Positions 1 to 9,579 of a stretch of 64,000 nucleotides of DNA are shown piece after piece. Under the pieces are notes generated by a model. The model was not told the DNA's origin, searched no databases, and saw nothing but the letters and a program-made list of their open reading frames with translations. The stretch is from Alphaproteobacteria bacterium (lineage in GTDB: Bacteria > Pseudomonadota > Alphaproteobacteria > JAJFFI01), in contig JASJBI010000031.1 of NCBI GenBank assembly GCA_030066595.1, positions 62,001 through 126,000 of the forward strand, read 5' to 3'. Numbering within the stretch: position 1 is the first letter of the stretch; each line of letters begins with the position of its first letter. The translations under genes and the position numbers were made by a program.

Positions 1-215
1 AGCGTTCCACCGACCGCGGACAGTATCGCCGCGATGTTCCGGAAGCACTGTTCGGTCTGGACCCGCACGTCGCCGGGGCCGACGATCCGCTCCTCTTCGT
101 CCCAGGCGACCTGGCCCGTCAGGTGGATGACCCGACCCGCGTGCTGGGCGACGCCCATGCTGAAACCCCGCCCTCTCGGCCCCCACACACCCGGGGGATT
201 GAAGCCCTGCGCCAT
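1..215 (-). CDS. RidA/YjgF-family protein (partial, runs off left edge)
   Basis: The reverse strand from an ATG at 213-215 encodes about 71 residues before the window ends. The N-terminal part contains HLTGQVAWDEE and a following segment about periodic QTEQCFRNIAAIL, which is the pattern of the Rid (YjgF/YER057c/UK114) family. Family members are small trimeric deaminases or sensors that hydrolyse reactive enamine/imine intermediates released by PLP enzymes. The catalytic arginine region lies outside the window. The start codon lies 4 bases past the stop of the AlaX-like gene, so the two are probably one transcript. Function is from family resemblance only. Confidence 0.75.
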   Translation of the reverse strand, partial: MAQGFNPPGVWGPRGRGFSMGVAQHAGRVIHLTGQVAWDEEERIVGPGDVRVQTEQCFRNIAAILSAVGGT

Positions 216-219
216 GCCC

Positions 220-885
220 CTATCCCATCGGCCGTCGAGGCTTGTCCGTGCTGAGGTAGATCTCGATCCGCTCCTTGCCCTTGCCGATGTTCTTGCGCTT
301 GAGCGCGATGGCGCCGATCTCGCCGGTCCTCTTGAGATGGGTCCCCCCGCAAGGCACCCGCGCGAACTCGCGGATCTTCCAGTAACGCTGCTCCGCCGCC
401 TCGTCGCTGAAGGCGCTCTCGATCGCCTGGTTGCCGGCGACGATGGACGCCACATCCCGCTCGATCTCGGCGAATTGGGCCGAGATGTTTTCGTCCCACC
501 GGAAATCGATGCGCGCCTTGTCCTCGGAGATATGCGCGCCGATCTTCTCGATCGTCGCCAGTTTTCGCGTGACCAGTTCCAGGACCACCTCGGCGGCGAA
601 ATGCAGCCGCATCAGCCTGTAGCGCCGGTCCCAGTCGATCGTCATATGGACCGGATCGCCAGGCTCGAGTCCGTGCCCGGACGGCAAGGAGTAGAAGATC
701 TCGCGACCGTCCTTGCGCGCCGCCTGCACCGGCTGGCCCGCGATCGTTCCGTGATCGCTTTCCTGGCCGCCGGACTTGGCATAGAAGATCGTCCGCTCGA
801 CCGTTATCTGGTCGCCGGCGACCTGCGCGACGCATGTCCCCAACTCGGCGAGATAGGGATCCTGCCAGAATACCTTCTCGGTCAT
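220..885 (-). CDS. AlaX-like alanyl-tRNA editing protein
   Basis: A 221-residue protein resembling the free-standing editing domain of alanyl-tRNA synthetase, which hydrolyses Ser- or Gly-tRNA(Ala). The CGGTH segment near the C-terminus fits the CxxxH zinc motif of the family. The other usual motif, HxxxH, appears as HFAAE (in RLMRLHFAAEVVLEL), so one histidine ligand is replaced by Glu. The N-terminal AKSGGQESD motif resembles the YPxGGGQPxD region of the editing domain. Start chosen at ATG 885 (MTEKVF); an ATG six codons upstream (903) is possible. It is followed 4 bases later by a RidA-family gene. Editing activity is inferred and the altered metal site is worth noting. Confidence 0.85.
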   Translation of the reverse strand: MTEKVFWQDPYLAELGTCVAQVAGDQITVERTIFYAKSGGQESDHGTIAGQPVQAARKDGREIFYSLPSGHGLEPGDPVHMTIDWDRRYRLMRLHFAAEVVLELVTRKLATIEKIGAHISEDKARIDFRWDENISAQFAEIERDVASIVAGNQAIESAFSDEAAEQRYWKIREFARVPCGGTHLKRTGEIGAIALKRKNIGKGKERIEIYLSTDKPRRPMG

Positions 886-954
886 GCCGTGAACTCTTCG
901 CATGGTCGGCAGTGACGCACCATCCGACCATACCCGCTTGCGCGCGCAAACAGA

Positions 955-984
955 AACCGGCCGCGGCAAAGGCCGCGGCCGGTT
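955..984 (-). terminator. Hairpin terminator of the cold-shock gene
   Basis: A perfect 13-bp inverted repeat with a 4-base loop (AACCGGCCGCGGC / GCCGCGGCCGGTT) lies 22 bases past the stop of the cold-shock gene. On the reverse strand it is followed by a short T-rich run (TCTGTTTG). This is the shape of an intrinsic terminator, though the U-tract is weak. Confidence 0.75.
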
Positions 985-1006
985 CGTCTGCAGCTAGGCC
1001 GGTGAT

Positions 1007-1216
1007 TCAGTCCAGAACGACGAGATTCTCTGCCGAGGACTTTCCGTTGCGGCCGGGCACAAGCTCGTACTCCACCTTCTGGCCTTCGCGGAGGCCGGTT
1101 AGTCCGGCTCGTTCGACGGCCGAGATGTGGACGAACGCGTCCTTGGAGCCGTCATCCGGCTCGATAAAACCGTAACCTTTGGTCGGGTTGAACCACTTCA
1201 CTGTACCAGTCGTCAT
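1007..1216 (-). CDS. Cold-shock domain protein (CspA family)
   Basis: A 69-residue single cold-shock-domain protein. It has the RNP1 motif KGYGFIE and RNP2 motif DAFVHIS on the usual beta strands, and starts MTTGTVKWF as the family does. Such proteins bind single-stranded nucleic acid and act as RNA chaperones in the cytoplasm. The start is the ATG at 1216, preceded by AAGGA; an in-frame ATG 18 codons upstream would add a Cys-rich tail unlike the family and was rejected. It is monocistronic, with a strong hairpin terminator downstream and a long gene-free stretch upstream that could hold a cold-responsive leader. Confidence 0.95.
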   Translation of the reverse strand: MTTGTVKWFNPTKGYGFIEPDDGSKDAFVHISAVERAGLTGLREGQKVEYELVPGRNGKSSAENLVVLD

Positions 1217-1690
1217 CTCTTGTCCTTCCAAGCAATCTTGGTCTTCCATGCAGCAGTCAGACTGCTTCACACGGTTTCATGGTCTCACAATTTCTCGGGG
1301 CACCGCGGCTCAGCGCATGGGCGTCTGGGGGGATACGCAAGGAGAATGTGTAACCGGGCCACTTATTTGACGCGTTTCGGGCCGATGTGCAATTGGAATC
1401 AGCTATTACAGTGCGAGAAATCCAGCCTTGAGTACCCCTGTGCTCGCGCTATGCGGGCCTGAATGCGCGGAATTGGCGGCCCGAATCATTGGCTTAGTCT
1501 CGCGAAGCCCGCGCTATCGCGCCCCATCGCATCGGCAATGGGCGCCGTTCACGCGACGATCACGACAACCCGCGCGCGCGTCACATTCACGTCAACGCGG
1601 CGATGCTGGGTTTGGGTTTGCGCTGGGGAGTTGCTATATCACAGCCGCGACCGGCGGCTCATGCCGCTATCAACTGATGGAGAGGGGCAC
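1217..1690. other. Gene-free stretch between csp and the radical SAM gene
   Basis: A 474-base divergent intergenic region. It must contain the promoter and 5' leader of the cold-shock gene (reverse strand) and the promoter of the radical SAM gene (forward). Open frames here lack family resemblance. I see no clear -35/-10 pair that I would defend. Confidence 0.5.
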
Positions 1691-2671
1691 GTGTCATCAA
1701 GCTGCGGCGCCGCCGTTCCGCGTCCCTCCCTGGACCCGGCCAAGTTCCGCGATCCGGACGTGACCGCCAACGGGGCGCGGCGCGCCTCGGTCCGATTCCG
1801 CGGGTTCGAAACGCTCTGGTTCAACACCGGGACGCTCTGCAATCTCGCCTGCCGCAACTGCTACATCGAATCGAGCCCAAGCAACGACAGTCTGGCCTAC
1901 CTGACGGCCTCCGAGGTCGCGGGCTATCTGGACGAACTCGCGACGTTGCCGCCCGGACCGGGCACGGCCCGGCAGATCGGCTTCACTGGCGGCGAACCGT
2001 TCATGAATCCGGACATCGTCGCCATGCTTGAGGATGCCCTGGGCCGCGGCCACAGCGCTCTGGTGCTGACCAATGCCATGCGCCCCATGGAGCGTTACAA
2101 GGCCGCGCTCCAGAGGCTCCGCACGCAACATGGGCATCGGCTGGCCATCCGCGTCTCGCTGGACCACTACACGCCGGCGCTGCATGAGCTTGAGCGCGGC
2201 CCGGGCACCTGGCCGCGGACCTTGGCCGGGCTCTCTTGGCTGTCGGATGAGGGCTTCCACCTGACCGTCGCCGGCCGGAGCTGTTGGGGCGAAGGCGCGG
2301 CGCAGGCGCGGGACGGATATGCCCGGCTCTTCGCCGCCGAGCGCATCCGGGTGAACGCGCACGATCAAGACGCGCTGGTCCTGTTCCCGGAGATGGATGC
2401 GAGCCTGGACGTCCTGGAAATCAGCGAGCAGTGCTGGGACAAGGTCGACGTGCATCCCGATGACGTGATGTGCGCCGGCTCCCGCATGGTGATCAAGCGC
2501 AAGGGCGCGGCGCACCCGGTCGTGGTACCCTGCACCCTCTTGCCCTACGGCGACGCGTTCGAGATGGGCAGGACGCTGTCAGGTTCCATGCAGGCGGTCA
2601 AGCTGAACCACCCCCACTGCGCCCGGTTTTGCGTGCTGGGCGGCGGCTCGTGCAGCGGCAGGGCGGGCTGA
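1691..2671 (+). CDS. Radical SAM protein with C-terminal Cys cluster
   Basis: A protein of about 326 residues with the radical S-adenosylmethionine signature CxxxCxxC at residues 50-57 (C50, C54, C57, in CNLACRNC), followed by the GGEPF motif that contacts SAM. The C-terminus carries more cysteines (CTLLPYGD and [13 protein letters not shown]) that could bind an auxiliary cluster, as in SPASM/twitch proteins. The chosen start is GTG 1691 because GGAGAGG sits just before it; ATG 1661 is an alternative. No peptide or partner gene lies beside it, so the substrate is unknown. The next gene, apaG, begins 218 bases later. Confidence 0.85.
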   Translation: MSSSCGAAVPRPSLDPAKFRDPDVTANGARRASVRFRGFETLWFNTGTLCNLACRNCYIESSPSNDSLAYLTASEVAGYLDELATLPPGPGTARQIGFTGGEPFMNPDIVAMLEDALGRGHSALVLTNAMRPMERYKAALQRLRTQHGHRLAIRVSLDHYTPALHELERGPGTWPRTLAGLSWLSDEGFHLTVAGRSCWGEGAAQARDGYARLFAAERIRVNAHDQDALVLFPEMDASLDVLEISEQCWDKVDVHPDDVMCAGSRMVIKRKGAAHPVVVPCTLLPYGDAFEMGRTLSGSMQAVKLNHPHCARFCVLGGGSCSGRAG

Positions 2672-2889
2672 TCACGACCGGTGCCGGCGCGCAGGCATTA
2701 GACGAACTATCAAATACTTGGTGCGGCCCTGCAGGCGGCAACGGCGCCCGTCCTGGTCCCTCGCCGGGGCCATCCCGGGAACTGGACAAACCGATGGACC
2801 TTCCTAAAATGGCCTCGGATTTCAGGCGGCTTCGACGTCGCCGGACAGGCCCGGGAAGGTATGCCGCGTCCGAACGCGCTGGAGGCTCA

Positions 2890-3282
2890 ATGTACCAAGA
2901 GACCACCCGGTCCATCGCCGTCACGGTCAAGCCGACCTATCTGGAGGATCAGTCGGAGCCGGAGGAGAACAGATTTGTCTGGGCCTACCACATTCGGATC
3001 GAAAACCAAGGGGCCGATACGGTTCAACTCCTGAACCGCCATTGGCGCATTACCGACAGCCTCGGCCGGACCCAGGAGGTGCGCGGCGCTGGCGTCGTCG
3101 GGGAGCAGCCGGTCCTGGCGCCGGGCGAAAGCTACGAGTACAGCAGCGGTACGCCGCTGGCGACGCCCTCCGGCATCATGGTGGGCTCCTACGAGATGGA
3201 GGCGAAGGGTGGCGACCGGTTCAACGTCGCGATCCCGGCCTTCTCGCTCGATTCCCCCTATGAACAGTCGAATGTTCATTAA
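2890..3282 (+). CDS. apaG: ApaG family protein
   Basis: A 130-residue protein covering the whole ApaG (DUF525) beta-sandwich: it has [29 protein letters not shown] and the PAFSLDSP end typical of the family. ApaG is a small cytoplasmic fold of unclear role, linked in enterobacteria to cobalt/magnesium phenotypes and Ap4A levels. GGAGG precedes the ATG by four bases. It stands alone, with about 220 gene-free bases on each side. Confidence 0.93.
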   Translation: MYQETTRSIAVTVKPTYLEDQSEPEENRFVWAYHIRIENQGADTVQLLNRHWRITDSLGRTQEVRGAGVVGEQPVLAPGESYEYSSGTPLATPSGIMVGSYEMEAKGGDRFNVAIPAFSLDSPYEQSNVH

Positions 3283-3507
3283 AACCTTGCTCCGAGCGCC
3301 GCTGGAGACATGTCTTAATCAGAGCGCGGACCACCGGAACATCGCCGGCAGGACGCCACAAGCCGCCGGCGGAGCGGTTGCGGCGCTGCCTGGTGACCTC
3401 ACGTCATGTATATGCAAGATTGTGCTGGCGGGGACGAACATTGACGGTTACGGCCACCCCGTGGCCAAATAGCGGCTGGCGTCGATCTCGACGATAGGAA
3501 AGAATTC

Positions 3508-4173
3508 ATGGATCTCAAGACACCGACTCTGGCGACGAGCGCGCGTGCCGAGCCGAGGCAGGACCGAGCCGGCCCGGCCGACAGGCCCAGCCGCGAGGAA
3601 GCGGAGGCAGCGGTGCGCCTGCTGCTCCGCTGGATCGGCGAAGACCCGGACCGGGAAGGGCTCTCGGAAACGCCCAAGCGTGTGGTCAAAGCCTACGAGG
3701 AGCACTTCTCCGGCTACAGCCAGGACGGGGAGGAATTCCTGCGCCGCACCTTCTCCGAGACCGAAGGCTATGACGAGATGGTCGTCCTGCGCGATGTCCG
3801 CTTCGAGTCCCATTGCGAGCATCACATCCTGCCGGTCATCGGCCGGGCCCACATGGCTTACCTTCCGGACAAGCGGGTGGTCGGCATCAGCAAGCTGGCA
3901 CGCCTTGTCGAGGTCTACGCCAGGCGCTTGCAGATCCAGGAGAAGCTCACGGCGCAGATCGCCAACACGATTCAGGATGTCCTGCAGCCCAAGGGCGTGG
4001 CCGTCGTTATCGAGGCGGCGCATCAGTGCATGACCACCCGCGGCATCCACAAGCCCGGCGCCACCATGGTGACCAGCCGCATGCTGGGCGCCTTCCGCTC
4101 CGACCCGGCCACCCGGCGCGAATTCCTCGGCATGATCGGCGATCCGGCGAGCAAGCACGGCTTCGACGTCTGA
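3508..4173 (+). CDS. folE: GTP cyclohydrolase I
   Basis: A 221-residue enzyme that converts GTP to 7,8-dihydroneopterin triphosphate, the first step of tetrahydrofolate (and possibly queuosine) synthesis. Zinc ligands are visible at C103 and H106 (SHCEHH) and C174 (HQCM), matching the spacing of the E. coli enzyme. The [10 protein letters not shown] and TRGI motifs are also present. About 30 N-terminal residues are extra and probably disordered. A single gene, not in a folate operon; trkH follows 116 bases later on the same strand. Confidence 0.97.
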   Translation: MDLKTPTLATSARAEPRQDRAGPADRPSREEAEAAVRLLLRWIGEDPDREGLSETPKRVVKAYEEHFSGYSQDGEEFLRRTFSETEGYDEMVVLRDVRFESHCEHHILPVIGRAHMAYLPDKRVVGISKLARLVEVYARRLQIQEKLTAQIANTIQDVLQPKGVAVVIEAAHQCMTTRGIHKPGATMVTSRMLGAFRSDPATRREFLGMIGDPASKHGFDV

Positions 4174-4289
4174 CGCGGCCGGATCCTGCCGTCGGAAGCG
4201 GCTATGGGATTGGCCCGTTTCGCACCATCGGGTAATGTCCGACGCCGCGCGGGACGCTTGTGCCGCTGCGGGGGAGGCAGTGCGGGCCC

Positions 4290-5738
4290 GTGATCGATCT
4301 TCGGCCGGTCTTCTTTATCTGCGGCATACTGCTGGTCACCATGTCGGTGGTGATGGCGGTGCCGGCCGTCGCCGACCGAATGGTGAACAATCCGGACTGG
4401 CAGGCCTTCGCCATTTCGTCGCTGTTGACCCTGTTTGCCGGCGGGCTGCTGATCCTGACGAATCGCGGCCGGGCGGTTGTCCTGTCGGTGCGCCAGGCCT
4501 TCGTGCTGACCACCGCGAGCTGGGCCTCGATAGCGGCCTTCGGCGCGCTGCCCTTCACCTTCGCCGAGCTCGACATGAGCTTCACCGACGCGCTGTTCGA
4601 ATCCATGTCCGGCATCACCACGACCGGATCGACAGTGATGACCGGGCTGGATCAGGCGCCGCCCGGAATCCTGCTCTGGCGATCCCTGCTGCAGTGGATG
4701 GGAGGAATCGGCATTATCGTCGTCGCGGTCGCCATTCTGCCGATGCTGCGCGTCGGCGGCATGCAGATTTTCCGGATGGAATCCTCGGACAAGTCGGAAA
4801 AGGTCATGCCGCGCGCGGCCCAGATCGCGACCGGTATCGCAGTCGTCTACATCGTGCTGTCGGTGATGTGCGCGGGCGCCTACTGGGCGGCCGGTATGTC
4901 GGCGTTCGAGGCCATCAATCACGCCATGACCACGATCGCCACCGGCGGCTATTCCACCTCGGACCTGTCCGTCGGACTGTTCGACAATGCGACGATCGAC
5001 TGGGTCGCAACCGGTTTCATGATCCTCGGCGCGCTCCCCTTCGTGCTCTATGTGCAGACCGTGCGCGGCAGGATCTCGGCCCTGTTGACCGACAGCCAGG
5101 TTCAGTGGTTCCTGGTGATTGTCGGCTCTGCGGTCTTGGTCATGGCGCTGTGGCTGATGACCACGCGCTCCGTGCCGATGGCCTTGGCCTTCCGGGCATC
5201 GTCGTTCAACGTGGTCTCCATCATCACGGGCACCGGCTATTCGACGTCAGATTTCGGGCAATGGGGCGGCTTTGCGCTGGCTGCGTTCTTTCTGCTGATG
5301 TTCATCGGCGGCTGCGCAGGATCCACCTCCTGCGGGATCAAGGTGTTCCGTTTTCAGGTTCTGTACGCCACCGCCAAGGTCCAGATCGCCCGCCTGATGC
5401 AGCCGCATGGCGTTTTCATTCCCTACTACAACCGACAGCCGATCTCGGAAGAGGTCACCAGCTCGGTCATGGGCTTCTTCTTCCTGTTCGTCATCGCCTT
5501 CGCCATGCTGGCGCTGCTGCTGGGATTGCTGGGGCTGGATTTTCTGACCTGCGTGTCCGGCGCGGCCACGGCGATCGCCAATGTCGGGCCCGGCCTGGGC
5601 GACGTGATCGGCCCCGCGGGCAACTTCAAGGCCTTGCCGGACGGGGCAAAGTGGGTGCTGTCCGCAGGCATGCTGCTGGGCCGGCTCGAGCTGTTCACCG
5701 TGCTCATCCTGTTCGTTCCGGCCTTCTGGCGAGGTTAG
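4290..5738 (+). CDS. trkH: TrkH-type potassium uptake protein
   Basis: An integral membrane protein of about 482 residues, the K+-translocating subunit of the Trk system. The four pore loops carry the expected selectivity glycines: TTTGST, TIATGGYS, TGTGYST and ANVGPGL. Many hydrophobic helices are evident. The GTG at 4290 (VIDLRPVFF) is preferred because family members begin M-I-D-x-R-P and a GGGGAGG lies upstream; GTG 4260 would add ten residues. No trkA is adjacent, so the cytoplasmic regulatory subunit must be elsewhere. Confidence 0.93.
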   Translation: MIDLRPVFFICGILLVTMSVVMAVPAVADRMVNNPDWQAFAISSLLTLFAGGLLILTNRGRAVVLSVRQAFVLTTASWASIAAFGALPFTFAELDMSFTDALFESMSGITTTGSTVMTGLDQAPPGILLWRSLLQWMGGIGIIVVAVAILPMLRVGGMQIFRMESSDKSEKVMPRAAQIATGIAVVYIVLSVMCAGAYWAAGMSAFEAINHAMTTIATGGYSTSDLSVGLFDNATIDWVATGFMILGALPFVLYVQTVRGRISALLTDSQVQWFLVIVGSAVLVMALWLMTTRSVPMALAFRASSFNVVSIITGTGYSTSDFGQWGGFALAAFFLLMFIGGCAGSTSCGIKVFRFQVLYATAKVQIARLMQPHGVFIPYYNRQPISEEVTSSVMGFFFLFVIAFAMLALLLGLLGLDFLTCVSGAATAIANVGPGLGDVIGPAGNFKALPDGAKWVLSAGMLLGRLELFTVLILFVPAFWRG

Positions 5739-5748
5739 GACATCGGCG

Positions 5749-6924
5749 ATGAACGGCCAGGCCCTGACATCGCGCGAGCTGATCGACCGGCTGGTCGCAT
5801 TCGACACCACCTCGCGCAATTCCAATCTGTCGTTGATCGATTTCGTCGCCGAGTACCTGGCGGGATTCGGCATCGAGAGCCGGCGTATCTTCAACGAGGA
5901 CGGCAGCAAGGCCAATTTGTTCGCGACCATCGGCCCGGACATCGCCGGCGGCGTCGTGTTGTCCGGGCACACGGACGTGGTGCCGGTGGACGGCCAGGAC
6001 TGGCACAGCGATCCGTTCGCGGTGATGGAACAGGACGGTCGCCTGTACGGCCGCGGGACCGCCGACATGAAGAGCTTCATTGCCGTGGCCTTGGCCGCGG
6101 TACCGGAGTTCCTGTCCCGGCCGCTGACCACCCCTGTGCACTTCGCCTTCTCCTACGACGAGGAGGTCGGCTGCCTCGGGGTGCGCCCGATGATCCGCGA
6201 GATCGTCGACAAACTGCCCCTGCCGGGCGTGGTCGTCGTCGGCGAGCCGACCGAAATGCGGGTCGCCACCGCCGAGAAAGGGATCAGCGGCTTCGAGACC
6301 ACGGTGACCGGGCGCGAAGCCCATTCGAGCGCGCCGGACACGGGCGTCAACGCCATCATGGTGGCGGCCCGATTGATCGAGTTCCTGGAGCGCCTGGGGC
6401 GCGAGCTGCGGGAACGGCCGCCAGTGGGCAAGGGCGACGCCGAGTTCGATCCGCCCTACACAACGATCGGCGTGGGGATCATCGAGGGCGGCACGGCATT
6501 GAACATCATTCCAAAGACCTGCCGCTTCCGCTGGGAGTTCCGGCCGCTGCCGGGCTTCGATCCCGGCGACGTCACGGACCGGTTCGAGGCCTTTGCGCGC
6601 AGAGAAATCCTGCCGGCGATGCAGCGGGTCGACCCGGCCGCGCGCATCGAGACCGAGGCGCTTGCTTCGGCGCCGGCGCTCGAGCCGATGGAGAACTCCC
6701 CGGCGGAGGCCTTGGCCCGGGCGCTCACCGGCGCCAACACCACGGCGGCCCTGTCGTTCGCTTCGGAAGCGGGCCTGTTCCAGGAAGCGGGCATCCCGGC
6801 CGTCGTCTGCGGGCCGGGCAGCATCGACCAAGCCCATCAGCCCGACGAGTTCATAGCGCTCGACCAAATCGCGGCCTGCGAGGACTTCATGACCCGTCTG
6901 GCCGAACGGCTGCGCCGCGGCTGA
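5749..6924 (+). CDS. argE: Acetylornithine deacetylase
   Basis: A 391-residue M20-family metalloamidase that removes acetate from N-acetylornithine in arginine synthesis. Metal-binding and catalytic positions are visible: H74 and D76 (SGHTDVVP), D106 (GTADMK), the E138-E139 pair (YDEEVG) and E166 (GEPTEM). The QAHQPDEF stretch near the end matches ArgE. It begins 10 bases after trkH and may share its transcript. argF and argD lie a few kb away on the other strand, so arginine genes are clustered but not one operon. A succinyl-diaminopimelate desuccinylase is less likely. Confidence 0.9.
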   Translation: MNGQALTSRELIDRLVAFDTTSRNSNLSLIDFVAEYLAGFGIESRRIFNEDGSKANLFATIGPDIAGGVVLSGHTDVVPVDGQDWHSDPFAVMEQDGRLYGRGTADMKSFIAVALAAVPEFLSRPLTTPVHFAFSYDEEVGCLGVRPMIREIVDKLPLPGVVVVGEPTEMRVATAEKGISGFETTVTGREAHSSAPDTGVNAIMVAARLIEFLERLGRELRERPPVGKGDAEFDPPYTTIGVGIIEGGTALNIIPKTCRFRWEFRPLPGFDPGDVTDRFEAFARREILPAMQRVDPAARIETEALASAPALEPMENSPAEALARALTGANTTAALSFASEAGLFQEAGIPAVVCGPGSIDQAHQPDEFIALDQIAACEDFMTRLAERLRRG

Positions 6925-6988
6925 GCAAACAGCGCGCCGGTCAGCCGCATTTCGGCTGTCTCGGCCCGGGCCTCGATGCGAGAGGCTG

Positions 6989-7579
6989 TTATTCGACGAA
7001 AACGGCCAAATGCTGGCGGATCTGCTTGGAGATCTCCCGATCCAGGTCGTCGATCATGTCATCCGTCATCTTGGACCAGATCTCCTGCCGTTCGTCCGGC
7101 TCGGTGTCTTCCAGCACCGTCTGCGTGCGCTCTACCAGGGCGTTTGCCCGCCCGACGAAGCGGTCATAGTTGTCGCGCACCTCGATCACCACGCTGAGAT
7201 GGGCGTCGTATTTCTCGGATGGTTCGCGGGTGAACAGGCCGCTCAGCCCGCCCTTTTTCTCGATTTTCGCCTCCGTGACCCCGGCTTCCCTGATGATGAC
7301 GGTGGCCCGGTGCGAGATCCCGACCGCCTTGAGATGAGAGCGCGCCCATGCCTCGGCCGCGGCCAGCGGCGGGCGCGTGAACAGATGGTCCACATGGGGG
7401 TCCCGGCGGGGCGGAACGTAGATGGGGATGATCTGGATTTCCGCAACCGAAAGACGAATCGGCTCGGCGTAGCCCTCCGGCACGGCGGATTTCTGAGGCG
7501 TTTGCCCATGCGCGGCGTGCGTCAAAACGCCCGCGCACAGCACAAAAACCACGCTCAGAAAGGAATAAGCCCGCATCAT
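6989..7579 (-). CDS. Secreted protein of unknown function
   Basis: A 196-residue protein with an N-terminal signal peptide (hydrophobic run YSFLSVVFVLCAGVL, then HAAHGQ as cleavage zone). The mature part contains IIPIYVPP and a charged C-terminal half with many Asp/Glu residues (DDMIDDLDREISKQI). I do not recognise the family; similar short periplasmic proteins next to hslO/argF occur in Rhodospirillales. Two adjacent ATGs (7579 and 7576) are equally good starts. It lies downstream of hslO on the same strand after about 108 bases, so it is probably transcribed on its own. Confidence 0.7.
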   Translation of the reverse strand: MMRAYSFLSVVFVLCAGVLTHAAHGQTPQKSAVPEGYAEPIRLSVAEIQIIPIYVPPRRDPHVDHLFTRPPLAAAEAWARSHLKAVGISHRATVIIREAGVTEAKIEKKGGLSGLFTREPSEKYDAHLSVVIEVRDNYDRFVGRANALVERTQTVLEDTEPDERQEIWSKMTDDMIDDLDREISKQIRQHLAVFVE

Positions 7580-7686
7580 AGTACGGGACCTTTGCAACGG
7601 TTTGCGGCGATTTCAAGGCGTGACCAGGGTCCAAACGACGGATTCCCGCGCGACTGTGACCCGAAAGACTCACCTGGGTGTGGCCG

Positions 7687-8634
7687 TCATGCCGCACCAA
7701 ATAGGCGATCCAGGGCGACCTGGTCAAACCGATAGGTAGCATTGCAGAATTGACAGGTGACGACCACCTCCCCGTCCTCCTTGAGATCGTCCACCTGGGA
7801 CCGCGGCATGGCGACAAGCGTCCGCTCGACCCGTTCGGCCGAGCAGCGGCAGCGGGCGGCAACCGGGCGGGGCCGGTAGGCGCGCACGCCTTCTTCATGA
7901 AACAGCCTGTAAAGCAGGCGCCGCGGAGTCAGGTCCGGATCCAAGAGCTCGTCCGCGCGCGCACTCGCCATCAGGACCAGGGCCCTGCGCCAACCCTCCT
8001 CAGCCTCCTCCGCGTCGCCGGACTTCCCGCTGCCGCCATCTCCAGGCAGTCGCTGGATCATCAGACCGCCAGCCCGCCAGGCGTCTTCCGGGTCCCGCCC
8101 GGCGGCCACGTGGATGGCGGCCTCGAGTTGCTCGGACTGGCGGAAGTAGTGATGCGCGCATTCGGCGATGCTGCCGCCGGTGAGCTCGACGATGCCCTGG
8201 TAGCGCTCGGTGTCCGCACCTTGATCGACCGTGAAGGCAAGATAACCGGCTCCCAGGAGCCGCGGAACAGGATTGCCGGTTGACGGCCCGAGCGCAGCAA
8301 GCCGATCCGCATCGAACTGAGCGTAGCCCCGCAGACCGCCTTCGCTGGTGACATCCGCGACCATCAGGCTCACCGGCCCGTCACCGCGGGCCTGCAGATT
8401 GAAGACGCCTTCGAACTTGAGCGCGGCCGAGAGCAGCGTCGCCAGCACCAACGCCTCGCCCAGCAGGCTCGCGACTTCGTCCGGGTAGGCATGACGAGAC
8501 AGGATTTCCTGCACCGCGGGCCCAAGCCGCACCAACCGGCCGCGCAGCGAAAAGGATTCGACGCGAAACGGCTGGATCACGTCCTCGGTCCCACCGGGGA
8601 TGTCCGCCGGCATGAGCTCTTGGTCGCTATCCAT
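7687..8634 (-). CDS. hslO: Hsp33 redox-regulated chaperone
   Basis: A 315-residue cytoplasmic holdase activated by oxidation. The C-terminal redox switch is complete: C262-x-C264 and C294-x-x-C297 bind zinc when reduced and form disulfides under oxidative stress. The N-terminal domain has family motifs including GEAL and ARGDGPVSLMVAD. A short low-complexity insert (GDGGSGKSGDAEEAEE) sits in the linker. It follows argF closely on the same strand (about 9 bases), giving the order argD-argF-hslO seen in other alphaproteobacteria. Confidence 0.96.
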   Translation of the reverse strand: MDSDQELMPADIPGGTEDVIQPFRVESFSLRGRLVRLGPAVQEILSRHAYPDEVASLLGEALVLATLLSAALKFEGVFNLQARGDGPVSLMVADVTSEGGLRGYAQFDADRLAALGPSTGNPVPRLLGAGYLAFTVDQGADTERYQGIVELTGGSIAECAHHYFRQSEQLEAAIHVAAGRDPEDAWRAGGLMIQRLPGDGGSGKSGDAEEAEEGWRRALVLMASARADELLDPDLTPRRLLYRLFHEEGVRAYRPRPVAARCRCSAERVERTLVAMPRSQVDDLKEDGEVVVTCQFCNATYRFDQVALDRLFGAA

Positions 8635-8643
8635 CGCGTCAAT

Positions 8644-9579
8644 CTATGTGAGGCACCAGAGCAGGATGCCTTTCTGGGCGTGCAAACGGTTTTCCGCTTC
8701 GTCCCAGACGACGGACCGGGGTCCGTCGATGACTTCGGCAGCAACCTCTTCGCCGCGGTGGGCAGGCAGGCAATGCATAAAGATCGCGTCGTCGTTCGCG
8801 ATCCTCATGACCCGTTCGTCGACGCGATAGCCGGCGAGCAGGTTGTGGCGACGCTGCTTGAAGGATTCGGTCTCGTCATCTCCCATCGAGGTCCAAACGT
8901 CCGTGACAACGCAGTCCGCGCCGTCCACGGCCGCCTCGACGTCATTGCCCAGCACGATGCGGCCGCCGTGGGCCGCGGCCCAGTCCAACACAGCTTGCGG
9001 CGGCTGCAGCTCTTCCGGCGTCGCAACCCGAAGCTCGAACTCGAAGCGCACGGCGGCGTGAATCCAGGACGTCGCCATGTTGTTGCCGTCGCCGCACCAG
9101 GCAACGCGGCGATCCTTGATGGGCCCGAGATGTTCCTCGAAGGTCATGACATCGGCCATGAGCTGGCAGGGATGGGTCCGATTGGTGAGGCCGTTGATGA
9201 CCGGGACGGTCGAATTCTCGGCCAGTTCGAGCAGATTCTCCTCACGCGTGGTTCGCAGCATGATCACGTCGACATAGCGGCACAGAACGCGGGCCGTGTC
9301 AGCCACGGTTTCGCCCCGGCCGAGCTGGCTGCCCTGTTGTTCCAGAATGACCGCCTGACCGCCCAGCTGGCGCATGCCGACCTCGAAAGAGACGCGGGTG
9401 CGCGTCGACGGCTTTTCGAAAATCATTGCGAGCTGCCGACCCGCGAGTGGTTTTTCCTCCACGAACGCGCCATCGCGCTTGCAGGCCGAGCCCAAATCCA
9501 GGATCTGGCGAAGCGTCCCGGCATCCAACCGATCGAGATCGAGGAAGTGGCGCACCTCGGCGGATGAGTCAGCGCTCAT
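8644..9579 (-). CDS. argF: Ornithine carbamoyltransferase
   Basis: A 311-residue transferase that makes citrulline from ornithine and carbamoyl phosphate. The carbamoyl-phosphate loop STRTR, the HPCQ motif and the ornithine-loop HCLP are all present. The start is the ATG at 9579, whose first bases overlap the argD stop (ATGA), implying translational coupling. Upstream in-frame codons belong to the argD-overlapping shadow and were not used. Confidence 0.97.
   Translation of the reverse strand: MSADSSAEVRHFLDLDRLDAGTLRQILDLGSACKRDGAFVEEKPLAGRQLAMIFEKPSTRTRVSFEVGMRQLGGQAVILEQQGSQLGRGETVADTARVLCRYVDVIMLRTTREENLLELAENSTVPVINGLTNRTHPCQLMADVMTFEEHLGPIKDRRVAWCGDGNNMATSWIHAAVRFEFELRVATPEELQPPQAVLDWAAAHGGRIVLGNDVEAAVDGADCVVTDVWTSMGDDETESFKQRRHNLLAGYRVDERVMRIANDDAIFMHCLPAHRGEEVAAEVIDGPRSVVWDEAENRLHAQKGILLWCLT

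Noticed and set aside
119-949. Large overlapping open frames in GC-rich genes, here and elsewhere
   Set aside because: Long frames opposite or offset to recognised genes are expected at this GC content; their proteins show Arg/Pro/Ala-rich low complexity and no family motifs.
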